From Nicotiana tabacum (Eukaryota; Streptophyta; Magnoliopsida; Solanales; Solanaceae), in the NCBI RefSeq assembly GCF_000715075.1, contig NC_134085.1:154594178-154658177 (forward strand): 64,000 nucleotides of DNA. Direction: 5' to 3'. The notes under the pieces were generated by a model. It was not told where the DNA came from. It ran no database searches and worked only from the letters and a program-made list of their open reading frames with translations. Positions 1 through 9,464 of this stretch are shown here, piece by piece (the first letter of the stretch is position 1; the number at the start of each line of letters is the position of its first letter). Both the position numbers and the translations under genes were made by a program.

Positions 1-256
1 ATGCATATTTTTTGTAAATTTTTTAATTTTGATAAAACTAATTTAATTACTAACAATTATAGAATTAAATCCTACATGCAAATGCGACATATTTTTTGTA
101 TTTTTTATTAATTTAGCAAATAAACAAACACAGACAAATACAAATAATAATCCAAAAATGTCACAAAAATACTCAAAATTGTACACCAAGGAAAATCATT
201 TTATTTTGCATTTTTTGGGAGTATTTCTCATATAGGGCAAAAATCACATGCTTACA
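1..256 (-). repeat. 3' LTR of element 1 (partial)
   Basis: Matches 13065-13326 with scattered substitutions and small indels. It begins TGTAAGC on the minus strand at 256, directly after the polypurine tract, and runs out of the window on the left. Confidence 0.9.
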
Positions 257-273
257 GCTGCCCCTCTTTACCC
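257..273 (-). other. Polypurine tract of element 1
   Basis: On the minus strand, AAAGAGGGGCAGC lies directly before the LTR start. The same tract (AAAGAGGGGCAGT) precedes the 3' LTR of element 2 at 37008-37020. It is the expected plus-strand priming site for reverse transcription. Confidence 0.85.
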
Positions 274-386
274 GGAGACACGAAGGGTTTTCGTGCAAAG
301 ATAAAGCGAGCGATTTTTGCCCATCCGAGTACTCCGGGTGAAGCATTTTTGAAAAAGATTTAACCGAACCTTTGCTTCAAAGGTTT

Positions 387-431
387 CCTACATATCCCTG
401 GCTAAAAGGGAATCAGGTTAATGTAGTTCGG
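387..431 (-). promoter_or_regulatory. Compound hairpin 'a' of element 1 (pre-PPT copy)
   Basis: Outer stem CTACAT (388-393) pairs with ATGTAG (421-426). Inner stem TCCC (395-398) pairs with GGGA (408-411) around a 9-nt loop. In the sense strand a 9-nt bulge ending in TGAT faces a single T. It lies about 115 bp upstream of the polypurine tract. The outer stem differs from copy b by a paired change (G-C to A-T). Function unknown; see findings. Confidence 0.7.
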
Positions 432-734
432 GAAATTTTGGTAGCTGGGACTACCGTGGGATTGCAATGTTACTGTTGTTGCATGTTGTTATCACTGCTT
501 ACCGATCTCCTTATTACACCGTACTTAAAATAAAAACAAGAAGCTAGGCTAGACTGAAATTTGTTCTTGTTGTCTGGCTTTCTCGTCGGCTTGTGTTTCC
601 TCCGGTGCTTTTCTTCTGATGCTTTTCTTCCTTTTGACCCATGCTCTTGAGTATGTGCTGGGACTTTATTGTTTCCTGTTGGGTATTCCTGCTGTAACCC
701 TCTGTTTTATTGTCCTCTGACTTGATCTTGAAAC

Positions 735-2000
735 CTATGCCTCTGTTGTATGGGCGGGCACCCAACTTTAATACTTGAAAATTAATGCTGAATGTATGCC
801 TCTGTTATCTGGGCGGGCTCCCAACTTCAACGCTTGAAATATAAAGACTGAATGTATGCCTCTGTTATTATGGGCGGGCTCCCAACTTCAACACTTGAAG
901 ATAAAGACTGAATTTATGCCTCTGTTATCTGGGCGGGCTCCCAACTTCAATGCTTGAAAGTAAAGACTGAATGTATTCCTCTGTTATTATGGGCGGGCTC
1001 CCAATTTCAACACTTGAAAGTAAAAACTGAATGTATGCCTCTGTTATCTGGGCGGGCTCCCAACTTAAACACTTGAAAGTAAAAACTGAGTGTATGCCTC
1101 TGTTATCTGGGCGGGCTCCCAACTTCAACTCTGGAAATATAAAGACTGAAATATATGCCTCTGTTATTATGGGCGGGCTCCCAACTTCAACACTTGAAAA
1201 TAAAGACTGAATTTATGCCTCTGTTATCTGGGCGGGCTCCCAACTTCAATGCTTGAAAGTAAAGACTGAATGTATTCCTCTGTTATTATGGGCGGGCTCC
1301 CAACTTCAATGCTCGAAAATAAAGACTGAATGTATTCCTCTGTTATTATGGGCGGGCTCCCAATTTCAACACTTGAAATGAAAGACTGAATTTATGCCTC
1401 TATTATCTGGGCGGGCTCCCAACTTCAACGCTTGAAAGTAAAGACTGAATGTATTCCTCTGTTATTATGGGCGGGCTCCCAACTTCAACTCTTGAAAAGT
1501 AAAGACTGAATGTATGCCTCTGTTATTATGGGCGGGCTCCCAACTTCACCTCTGGAAATATAAAGACTGAATTGTATGCCTCTGTTATCTGGGCGGGCTC
1601 CCAATTTCAACACCTGAAATGAAAAGACTGAAATGAAAAGACTGAATTTATGCCTCTGTTATCTGGGCGGGCTCCCAACTTCAATGCTTGAAAATAAAGA
1701 CTGAATGTATTCCTCTGTTATTATGGGCGGGCTCCCAACTTCAATGCTTGAAAATAAAGACTGAAATGTATTCCTCTGTTATTATGGGCGGGCTCCCAAT
1801 TTCAACACTTGAAAGTAAAGACTGAATGTATTCCTCTGTTATTATGGGCGGGCTCCCAACTTCAACGCTTGAAATGCAAAGACTGAAATGTATTCCTCTG
1901 TTATCTGGGCGGGCTACCAACTTCAATACTGGAAAGTAAAGATTGAAATGTATGCCTCTGTTATTCGGGCGGGCTCACAACTTCAACTTTTAAAATAAAC
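735..2000 (-). repeat. Tandem array of about 59-bp units in the 3' UTR of element 1
   Basis: Roughly 21 head-to-tail units of 58-61 bp, each carrying a core read on the plus strand as GGGCGGGCTCCCAACTTCAA. Units differ by point changes and a short indel (TTATCT versus TTATTATG). Small ORFs inside are repeat artefacts. The array sits between the coding region and the 3' LTR, the place where Ogre/Tat elements are known to carry hypervariable repeats. It aligns in reverse complement with the 47-bp array of element 2 at 35428-36590. Confidence 0.92.
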
Positions 2001-2034
2001 GTCATTCCTCTCTTCAGGTGAGCTCCTGATTTCA

Positions 2035-2345
2035 ACAACAACTTAGGACTGGTAAAACTAAACTTAAGAGGAAATGCGTCTCCTATAGGTAAAATTAAAC
2101 TTAGGAGGAAATGCGTCTCCTATAGGTAAAATTAAACTTAGGAGGAAATGCGTCTCCTATGGGTAAAACTTAGACCTAGGAAGTGTATCTCCTATTGGTA
2201 AAGGCATGGAATGTATTCCCTTGTTATACATGTGGGCGCCTAATGGTAAAGACATGAGATGTATTCCCTTGTTATACAGGTGGGTGCCTGAAATATGAAA
2301 TGCACAGACAAAAAGTATTCCTCTCGTTATTCAGGTGGGCGCCTG
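2035..2345 (-). repeat. Second short repeat block in the 3' UTR of element 1
   Basis: At least three near-identical units of about 37 bp (each with GGAAATGCGTCTCCTATAGG) lie at 2055-2190. Three degenerate units with AGGTGGGCGCCT-like cores follow at 2200-2345. The latter core is closer to the element 2 repeat core (GGCGCCCACCTGG on the other strand) than the main array is. Confidence 0.8.
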
Positions 2346-3842
2346 TCTTTTTTTGAGAAAATTTTCGCGATGAGAAAATTTTCTGCCCCGGTTTGATGAT
2401 CTTCTTTATGGCATGTTCTTCCGCCATCTGTAACATTTCTTTTCCCTGCTTCAAATCAAAGAAAGATTTTGTTAGTTTTAAAAGAAGAAAAAACATGGTT
2501 GCTTTCCCTTTTTTTCTCTTTTTTTTTTCTTTTTTTTCTTTTTTTTTCTTTTTTTTTCGGCGTTCCATTACACTATCAGAACTTGCTGGGGATGATCCTA
2601 TTTATTGGGGATGATATTACTGTTGGGGATCATGTCCCTGCTGGTGAACACATTCCCGTTGGGGGTGGTTTTTCCTCTTCTTTCCTTGCTCCACATTGTC
2701 CGACCTTTTTTGGAATTTGGTCGATGATCGGCCAAGGATGCTCTTGCATCTCGACCCCTTTTTCACTATACCCCCTTGACATTTAGGCTAACTCATCATT
2801 CGGTCTTGCAACAAATGTCTTTTCCGTTTCATTGTATTATCTTTGGCATGTCCTGTTCGCCTTTTGCTTCGCAACATTTTGGCAATTAGTAGTAAGCTCT
2901 GAAAAACAAAATCCTGCTAAAAAAACAAACTACTGGAGAAAAACACTATACACCCAAAATAAAAAGTGATGACTTTAAAAAGATGAAAGAAAAAGTCTTT
3001 CTGAACAAATGTTGGAGAAAGAAAAAATAAAGAACTTATCCGAATGGTACAATCAAACCCAATGATCATGTCATGCATTTCTGGATTAACCAACTCAGTC
3101 TATTCATATCGATCAATTTTTCTGACGGCCTTACTTTGTTGGGGATGTGCAGAAGCCCAACTTTCGCCGGATGTGGATCTTATCTTGCTAGCCCCCTTTA
3201 TATCCTTGTCGCCTCATAGTGCCCTTCGAGGGGTTTTCACTGATGAGACTCTCTCATTTCTCTCAATTCTCGTCGCCTTATGGTGCCTGTGAAGGTTTTC
3301 ACTGATAAGACTCTTCTCATTTATTTTCTAAGCTGGATATTGGAGTGTTACCGACATGACTCTTTGTTGGGGATGTGCAGAAGTCCAACTTTCGCCGGAT
3401 GCGGCCCATTTTTTGCCAATCTTATCTTGCTAGCCCCCTTTATATCCTTGTCGCCTCATAGTGCCCTTCGAGGGGTTTTCACTGATGAGACTCTCTCATT
3501 TCTCTCAATTCTCGTCGCCTTATGGTGCCGATATGACTCTTTGCTGGGGATTCTTTAGGTTATCAATTCGTTGCCGACTTTCTCTGCTTTTATTTGCTTA
3601 ACTTGGCTTTCCTCGGATTCTGATCGGGAGGTCTTTTTTGGACATCAACATGGGTTTTTTTTTGTTTATGGCTAAAAGAAAAAGAGGGCATCAAAAAGGG
3701 TTCAAAATAATTCTGATGGGTAAAAACCATTACAACTCTTGGAATCGAACTTCTTTCCCAACATTACAAACATAACTTCTGCCCCAGTTTCTTGCTTGGG
3801 GATTCTTATTTTTTGGTTATACTATGACCGAGCCGTGAGGCG
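2346..3842 (-). other. Non-coding 3' UTR of element 1 with a pyrimidine tract and a direct duplication
   Basis: No credible ORF. It contains a T-rich tract at 2506-2560. A segment of about 155 bp at 3136-3290 is repeated at 3361-3528, the second copy having an 18-bp insertion. The region is homologous, in reverse complement, to the part of element 2's 3' UTR around 34180-34320. Confidence 0.7.
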
Positions 3843-3885
3843 CCTACGTATCCTTCTTTGAGGAATCAGGTCAAACGTAGTTCAC
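3843..3885 (-). promoter_or_regulatory. Compound hairpin 'b' of element 1 (post-coding copy)
   Basis: Outer stem CTACGT (3844-3849) with ACGTAG (3875-3880), perfect over 6 bp. Inner stem TCCT (3851-3854) with AGGA (3861-3864), loop of 6 nt. In the sense strand it is preceded by a long purine tract (plus-strand pyrimidines 3886-3972), the same neighbour as its counterpart in element 2 at 33842. Confidence 0.72.
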
Positions 3886-4139
3886 AACTCCTTTTTTTCT
3901 TTTTTCTCTTTTTTTTCTTTCTTTTTTTCTTTTGTTTTTATTATATTTTTCTTCTCTCTTTTTTTTTCTCATTTTCATTACTGATTCCAAAAGAGGGGTA
4001 TGAAAGAATAGATAAGGCTCAAAAGGGGAAGCAAAGGTTAAAATGTTTGGATAGAAGAAAAATGCCTCCGTCATTTCATTCTCCGATGAATGCCAAGTAT
4101 AAACAAACAAACAACAATTAATAGCAATGTCGATGCATC

Positions 4140-4289
4140 TTCCCTCGACATTTGTCTGACATAAAGCGCAACTGGATAACATCTTGGTCACAATAGATGA
4201 CCACTGCCAATTCTGGACAAATTTGCCATTTTTGCTTTGGCCTGATGTGGGAGGATCTGTTTCAACACTTGCTGTCCCTCTTCAAATTT
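4140..4289 (-). pseudogene. Integrase C-terminal remnant of element 1
   Basis: The minus-strand translation starting near 4289 begins KFEEGQQVLKQILPHQAKAK, the same stretch as the integrase tail of element 2 at 33321-33385 (KFEVGQQVLKHILPHQAEAK). After that it decays by frameshift and stops, while nucleotide similarity continues into the 3' UTR. This is the downstream side of an internal deletion that removed RT, RNase H and the integrase core. The breakpoint is near 4288-4290. Confidence 0.8.
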
Positions 4290-4738
4290 CCTGATATCGT
4301 CTGCATCCCCTAAATTGATGTCTTATGCGTCATCTAAGTTGGGCTTGGATTTCTCTTCCAACTAGCTTAACTCTCTGTTTGTCTCTTTGAAGGCTTTATT
4401 ATCATCGTATCCCGATTCGTCATTGTGATTGACCTTTTGTATAATCAGTTCGGAATCAGATTGATTTTTAGACTAAGTTGAAGATCCGTTATGCATGCCA
4501 CGTCATTGGAATCAGTATAAAGAGCTTTGTTTAGAAAGAGAAAAGGAAGAAAACAGACTTAAAACAAAATAAGAAGAGAAAAGCTTTCGCTTTATAGAAA
4601 TACGGGATAACATAGTTTCACACTAAAACAAAACTGGATTACAACTCTGCGATAATCCAAAACAAGAAAGAAAAATCAGAGCCCACTACCAAGACTCCCT
4701 TCGGATAGGAAGAGGAGTAGCCGTTCGATTGTTGATTT
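4290..4738 (-). other. Residual pol spacer of element 1 (end of G-patch region, intron-like segment, pre-RT linker)
   Basis: On the minus strand, 4735-4690 matches the end of element 2's protease/G-patch ORF (29850-29890). The following 200 bases or so resemble the T-rich intron-like spacer of element 2. About 4420-4290 matches the linker just before RT (30160-30300). So spacer DNA survives although the coding modules on both sides are gone. No ORF. Confidence 0.7.
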
Positions 4739-4769
4739 TTTTTTATTTTTTATTTTTTTATTTTTATTT

Positions 4770-6521
4770 TCACCGGCACGGATCGTCATTAATGTTTGGC
4801 GGCTCTGGAACCTGAACCTCGATCCTATTTGTGTTGATGAGCTCTTGCACGACATTCTTCAACTTCCAACATCTCTCAGTATCGTGTCCGGGAGCCCCTG
4901 AACAATATTCACAACTTGCTAAAGGGTCAAGATTTTCAAGAAGGGGATTTGGTAATTTGGGCTCAATAGGATTCAATAGGCCTAACTGCCTCAATTTGTG
5001 GAACACGGTAGTATAGGATTCTCCCAGCGGAGTATATTTCTGCTTCCTCTCATTCTTAAAAGCTTGATTCCCCCAGAAACCTGACCCTGGAGGATTTCTA
5101 TAGGCCCTCGGAAGTGGATATATGTTTGGTGGAGGTGGGTATGTATTTTTGGGAGCCGGCGCACGCCATTGTGCGTGTGCTGGAGAGTGGGTATAGGTTT
5201 GTGCATGATGAACGGAAAAATGGGGATCTGGCAGTGGGTAATAATGTTGTGGAGGGCTATATAGAGTGCGGGGGTAATTTTGATGGTAGGGTCGTGGTTG
5301 GCTATAGTAGGGTGACGGGCCTCTAGATCCGAACCATGCTCCCGACTCAACAGTCGTGACATCTTCTTTCTTCTCCTTCCCCAGTACACCCTTAGTGCCG
5401 CTCTGGATGGCCTGAGTGGTTGCTTTGATTGCCGAATAGCTCAGGATTTTGTTGGACCTGAGTCCCTCTTCGATCATACCGCCCATTTTAACTACTTCAT
5501 TGAAAGATTTACCAACTGTCGTCACTAGATGGCCAAAGTAAGTTGGCTCCAAGGTTTGTAAGAAGTAGTCCACCATCTCTCCCTCTCTCATGGGAGGATC
5601 AACTCTGGTTGCTTTCTCTCTCCAGCGGAACCCGAACTCGCGAAAACTTTCCCCGGGCTTCTTCCCGGTCCTCAACAACGTGAGACGGTCAGGGACTATC
5701 TCGAGATTGTATTGGAAATGACCTGCAAAAGCCTGCGCCAGATCATCCCAAGTGTACCATCTGCTGGAATCCTGTTTGGTATACCATTCGAGTGCCGATC
5801 CGCTCAGACTTTGGCCAAAATAGGCTATCAACAGTTCATCTTTACCGCCTGCCCCTCTCATTTTACTACAGAATCCCCACAAATGTGCCATGGGATCACC
5901 GTGCCCTTCATATAAATCAAACTTAGGCATCTTGAGCCCGGCCGGGAGTTGGACATCCGGGAAAGGGCATAGATCTTTGTAGGCCATGCTGACTTGGTTG
6001 CCCAATCCATGCAAGTTCCTGAAGGACTGCTCCAGGCTTTTGAATTTCCTCAATACCTCATCTTGTTCTGGGGCTTTAACCGGCTTTTCAATTTCGGCCG
6101 GTGCCTCCAAATGTGGATTGTAGGCATGTGGTTCGGGGGCATGGAATGTAGGCTCAGGGGGATAGTATTGCGTATCGGGAGCCTGAAGTAATGGCTCGCT
6201 GTTTGATCTTTGCAGGGTGGCTGATGTGGGTCCCATATAAGTCGGAACATTTGGTATTGGGAGAGGTTGATGGGGCGGTGGAGCTTGGGAATCATGAGGG
6301 CTTCTTTCTTGATGATAACGGGGATTCGGATGGCTTGTTGAAGGGCCGGAGTGAGGGTATTCCGGCATGTGCCCCAACGGCTCAGGGTTCTTTTGTGACT
6401 TGGCTAGAGCTAGCTGCATTGCATTCATCTCTAATCCCATCCTTTCTATCTTTTCCATTGCTTCCTTTAACAACTGGCTCACCGGCCTTTCTTCCTCGGT
6501 ACTATTCTCTGAAGTAGTCAT
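4770..6521 (-). CDS. gag: Gag polyprotein of element 1, intact (583 aa)
   Basis: A single open frame from ATG at 6521 to TGA at 4770. Residues about 10-45 are acidic and helical (possible coiled coil). Residues about 48-150 are Pro/His/Tyr-rich. Residues about 195-345 carry the Ty3/gypsy retrotransposon Gag domain (motifs PKFDLYEGHGDP, ALEWYTKQD, WDDLAQAF, FGFRWREKA, YFLQTLEPTYFGHL). Residues 400-500 are again Pro/Tyr-rich. A C-X2-C-X5-H-X4-C zinc knuckle lies at 537-551 (CEYCSGAPGHDTERC). Gag forms the virus-like particle and binds element RNA in the cytoplasm. Element 2's Gag (26259-28136) is its frameshifted homologue, and its last knuckle Cys has become Tyr. The element 1 frame stops just where the pol-encoding sequence would begin, so no Gag-Pol can be made. 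It is the only large open frame in the window without a stop; that may reflect a younger insertion or selection on Gag. Confidence 0.93.
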   Translation of the reverse strand: MTTSENSTEEERPVSQLLKEAMEKIERMGLEMNAMQLALAKSQKNPEPLGHMPEYPHSGPSTSHPNPRYHQERSPHDSQAPPPHQPLPIPNVPTYMGPTSATLQRSNSEPLLQAPDTQYYPPEPTFHAPEPHAYNPHLEAPAEIEKPVKAPEQDEVLRKFKSLEQSFRNLHGLGNQVSMAYKDLCPFPDVQLPAGLKMPKFDLYEGHGDPMAHLWGFCSKMRGAGGKDELLIAYFGQSLSGSALEWYTKQDSSRWYTWDDLAQAFAGHFQYNLEIVPDRLTLLRTGKKPGESFREFGFRWREKATRVDPPMREGEMVDYFLQTLEPTYFGHLVTTVGKSFNEVVKMGGMIEEGLRSNKILSYSAIKATTQAIQSGTKGVLGKEKKEDVTTVESGAWFGSRGPSPYYSQPRPYHQNYPRTLYSPPQHYYPLPDPHFSVHHAQTYTHSPAHAQWRAPAPKNTYPPPPNIYPLPRAYRNPPGSGFWGNQAFKNERKQKYTPLGESYTTVFHKLRQLGLLNPIEPKLPNPLLENLDPLASCEYCSGAPGHDTERCWKLKNVVQELINTNRIEVQVPEPPNINDDPCR

Positions 6522-6896
6522 GCTTGTTGTTATCGGTCCTTTGGATATAGTTTGGTAAGGGTGTGTTGCCAGAATTCTTTAACAACTAACTGTTTGAGAT
6601 TCGGAAAACAACAAACTTGTTAGCGTTTAGAGTTTAACAGATTTGACAACAACACATTGAGGATGCAATGCCCCTAGGCAGTTAACCGTTTCTAACATGC
6701 TTTGCTTTAAACAACATGCGTCACCCCGACTTGCTTATTTGCCCCTTTGAAGTACTTTGGGAACCCCTGTATTTATTTTGTATTTCCTTTTTCTTTCGAT
6801 CATTTTTTCTTTTCTCTTTTTTGATTTTTTCATTTTTCCTTTTTTTTTTGATTTTTTCCATTTTCTTTTTGTTGTGGTCGAATCTTATGGAGATTG

Positions 6897-6939
6897 CCTA
6901 CGTATCATGACCCCGCATGAATCATACCTTGCGTAGTTC
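6897..6939 (-). promoter_or_regulatory. Compound hairpin 'c' of element 1 (pre-gag copy)
   Basis: Outer stem CTACG (6898-6902) with CGTAG (6932-6936). Inner stem TCATG (6905-6909) with CATGA (6916-6920), loop of 6 nt. A purine tract lies just downstream in the sense strand (plus-strand pyrimidines 6780-6870), and gag starts about 375 bp further on. Confidence 0.7.
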
Positions 6940-7724
6940 GGACCAATAAACAATAATGAACATTTTTTCTTTTCACTTTTCATATTAAAACAAACTGGGT
7001 TTCAAAGGTTTAAAGATGACCTACCAACTTGAAAATCAAACAACCCGCCTATTTTAATCAAAAGGTTTACAAACTTCAAAAACAAATGGCCAACTTCCTT
7101 CTTCCATTTGCTAATTTTAACCAAATGGTTGTTTTTGCAAACGTGGCCCTTTCCAACTCTCACATGAATTTTGAAGCCGGGGAGGATTATTTTGACACTT
7201 TACAAACTTGTCCATTCTTTTACGAAAATAACCTTTCGACAACTGAAAGATACTCTAAGGCTATTTCGGCAAGAACGGTTTAAGACGCGGCCGAAGCTGG
7301 CTCGGCTTATTATGACAAAATTCAAACGGTATTCACCTGACCATTGACTCTTTGTTTTTTTTTTCAAATTATGATAAAAACCTTGTATTGCAAACACGAC
7401 CTTTCGACGTCTCGGGGACAAAGCTTTTTAAGGCTGTGTGGGTCAACTGGACCAACAATGCTAATCATGACCCAAAGGTAGCTGTTTATGCAAAGTCAGC
7501 CTTCCGGCGTCCCTTTCGGGAACACTCGGCTATTTATGACAACGCAGAATCACCTGGCTTCTTTATGAAATTTGACATATATATTTTTGCTATTTTTTTT
7601 TTGTAAAAGGGGAAGTTGGACATCACCCGACTTATTTATGAATAAAAACTTGACATGTTTTTTTTTCATTATTATTTGTTTTTGGCTTTTTAGCAAAAAG
7701 GGGGGTTGGACCCGATGAGGGTTG

Positions 7725-7767
7725 CCTACGTATCTCACATCCGGTGAGAATCAAATCCGCGTAGTTC
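7725..7767 (-). promoter_or_regulatory. Compound hairpin 'd' of element 1 (leader copy)
   Basis: Outer stem CTACG (7726-7730) with CGTAG (7760-7764). Inner stem TCTCAC (7733-7738) with GTGAGA (7744-7749), loop of 5 nt. The inner stem is unrelated in sequence to those of copies a and b but fully paired. Confidence 0.72.
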
Positions 7768-8584
7768 GGGCAATCAAGAATAAAGTAAATAAATTATTTT
7801 TTTTGAATTTTTGAAAGAACTGCTTAACAGAATAAAGGAAGTATTATATTTTTCTTGGATTTTTGATTGATTTTCTCTTATTCTAAAGAAGAAAGAAAAT
7901 ATATATTTTTTTTAAATTTTACCTTTAATAAAAGAAATGCTTTCTAAAAAAATATTTTTTTTTGAATTTTGAATTTTATTTTCAATAATTAAAGAAGAGG
8001 GAAAATATTTTCGGTTTTTTTTATTATATATATACGTTTTTTTTAATAATTAAACAAAAAAAACTTTCTAAAGAAGTCAATAATGGAAAATATTTTTGGA
8101 TTTTTGTTTCGAAAACTGGGAGTCTAAAAGAACTTTTCTAGACTTTGCAAGACAAATATTTTTGCAACAAATAAAGATATATATACATTTTTGGAAATAA
8201 AGAAAAACTTTTGGATTTTATATATATATATTTGCAACTAATAATAAAACCGCTTTCAAAACAAAATATTTTTTAGCAAACAAACTATTTTATTTATTTT
8301 TTCTATTTTTTTTTTGAACAACCGAGACAAAACAACGATTTTTTTTCCTTCTATTTTTTCCTTTGCTTTTAATAAAACAAACTAATAAGACGTTTTTTTT
8401 TTCTCAAAATTTCGACAGAGTTTTGACAGTATTTGAGTATTGGATTTTTTCAACAATAAACAATCAATTCCCTAACCGCTATTTCTTTTTTTTTTAATTT
8501 CACAATATTCATAATATTCATACACCGGTCAGTGAGACAAAATAAATGCGCGGAAAACAAATAGGATGCATCAGGATGGTCTTT

Positions 8585-8770
8585 TCATATCAGGTTGCTA
8601 GTCCTAGACGGACCCAACCCCTGTGTTGAGTCCCCTAAGTCAAATGCACATGATGCAAATAAGCGTTCCTACTAGGGATCCGGCATGAGGCTTTGTTATA
8701 CTAAGTTTTTAAAGCCTAGGTGTTTGTTCTAGACCTGGCTTACCCGAGCGGACAACTCGAGCCGAGGATG
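8585..8770 (-). promoter_or_regulatory. Conserved leader block downstream of the PBS, element 1
   Basis: Aligns in reverse complement with 22770-22940 of element 2 far better than the surrounding leader does. Shared words include CTCGAGTTGTCCGCTCGGGT, GCCTCATGCCGGATCCCTAG, CATCATGTGCATTTGACTT and GGGGACTCAACACAGGGGTT. There is no ORF. Position and conservation suit a packaging or dimerisation signal; that is inference. Confidence 0.6.
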
Positions 8771-9072
8771 AGAGCTGTGTACCGGTAACCAAAAGGCCAT
8801 CCGATTTTGCAACTCCACCGAATCCTCGTTCTATTTTGGTATATGACACTAACAGAAAGAAGCCACGACCAGCGTGCACTCCTCAAGAGAGAGAAGAGAG
8901 AGGTTTCGGCACAGTTTATATATACAGTCCAAACAATATCAAAGCGGTAAAAGCAACATTTAGCACCTTAGGCTGAAACATGTAAAAAAATCAGATAATA
9001 AATAGAGCCAAATAATAACAATTATTTTAAGCTCGAATTCTTAACCCTGAACCAGTGGTTCTGGGTCACATT

Positions 9073-9090
9073 TCCCCAGCAGAGTCGCCA
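9073..9090 (-). other. Primer binding site of element 1
   Basis: Minus strand TGGCGACTCTGCTGGGGA starts 4 nt after the LTR end and begins with the TGG that pairs with a tRNA CCA tail. Element 2 has TGGCGACTCTACTGGAGA at the same place. Ogre elements are reported to use tRNA-Arg; I did not verify the tRNA match. Confidence 0.8.
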
Positions 9091-9464
9091 GAGCTGTCAC
9101 ACCTACTTTTTCCGCACCCGCGAGGGTGCAAAGGAGTTTTTCCAATTAAAGGACAATCGAGACGGGATTGGTTTATTTATTTCAGAGTCGCCACTTGGGA
9201 GATTTAGGGTGTCCCAAGTCATCAATTTTAATCCTGAATCGAGGAAAAGAATGACTCCATATTACAGTCTGCGTACCAGAAATCCGGATAAGGAATTCTG
9301 TTAACCCGGGAGAAGGTGTTAGGCATTCCCGAGTTCCGTGGTTCTAGCACGGTCGCTCAACTGTTATATTCGGCTTGATTATCTGATTTTATACAAGTGT
9401 GAACTTATGTGCAAAATTTAACTTTTAACCGCTTTTATCATTTACTGTTTTTATCAGGAATTGC

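Larger units (their letters stand above)
6522..9072 (-). other. 5' leader of element 1 (no ORF1)
   Basis: About 2.5 kb without a credible gene. From the PBS inward (right to left) it holds a block conserved with element 2 (8585-8770), an AT-rich low-complexity stretch (7780-8530), hairpin d (7725-7767), a part similar to element 2's pre-ORF1 leader (about 7350-7560), and hairpin c (6897-6939) next to a purine tract. In element 2 a two-kilobase ORF1 lies between the d and c hairpins; here only about 780 bases separate them and no ORF1 motif is found. Confidence 0.75.

Noticed and set aside
735..2000. CRISPR-like regular repeats
   Set aside because: Units are contiguous tandem repeats without unique spacers, inside a plant retrotransposon; there are no cas genes. 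The same holds for 35428-36590.
3858..4191. Phe- and Lys-rich ORFs on both strands (also 2272-2614, 33639-33966, 25784-26146)
   Set aside because: They are translations of pyrimidine/purine tracts, not genes.
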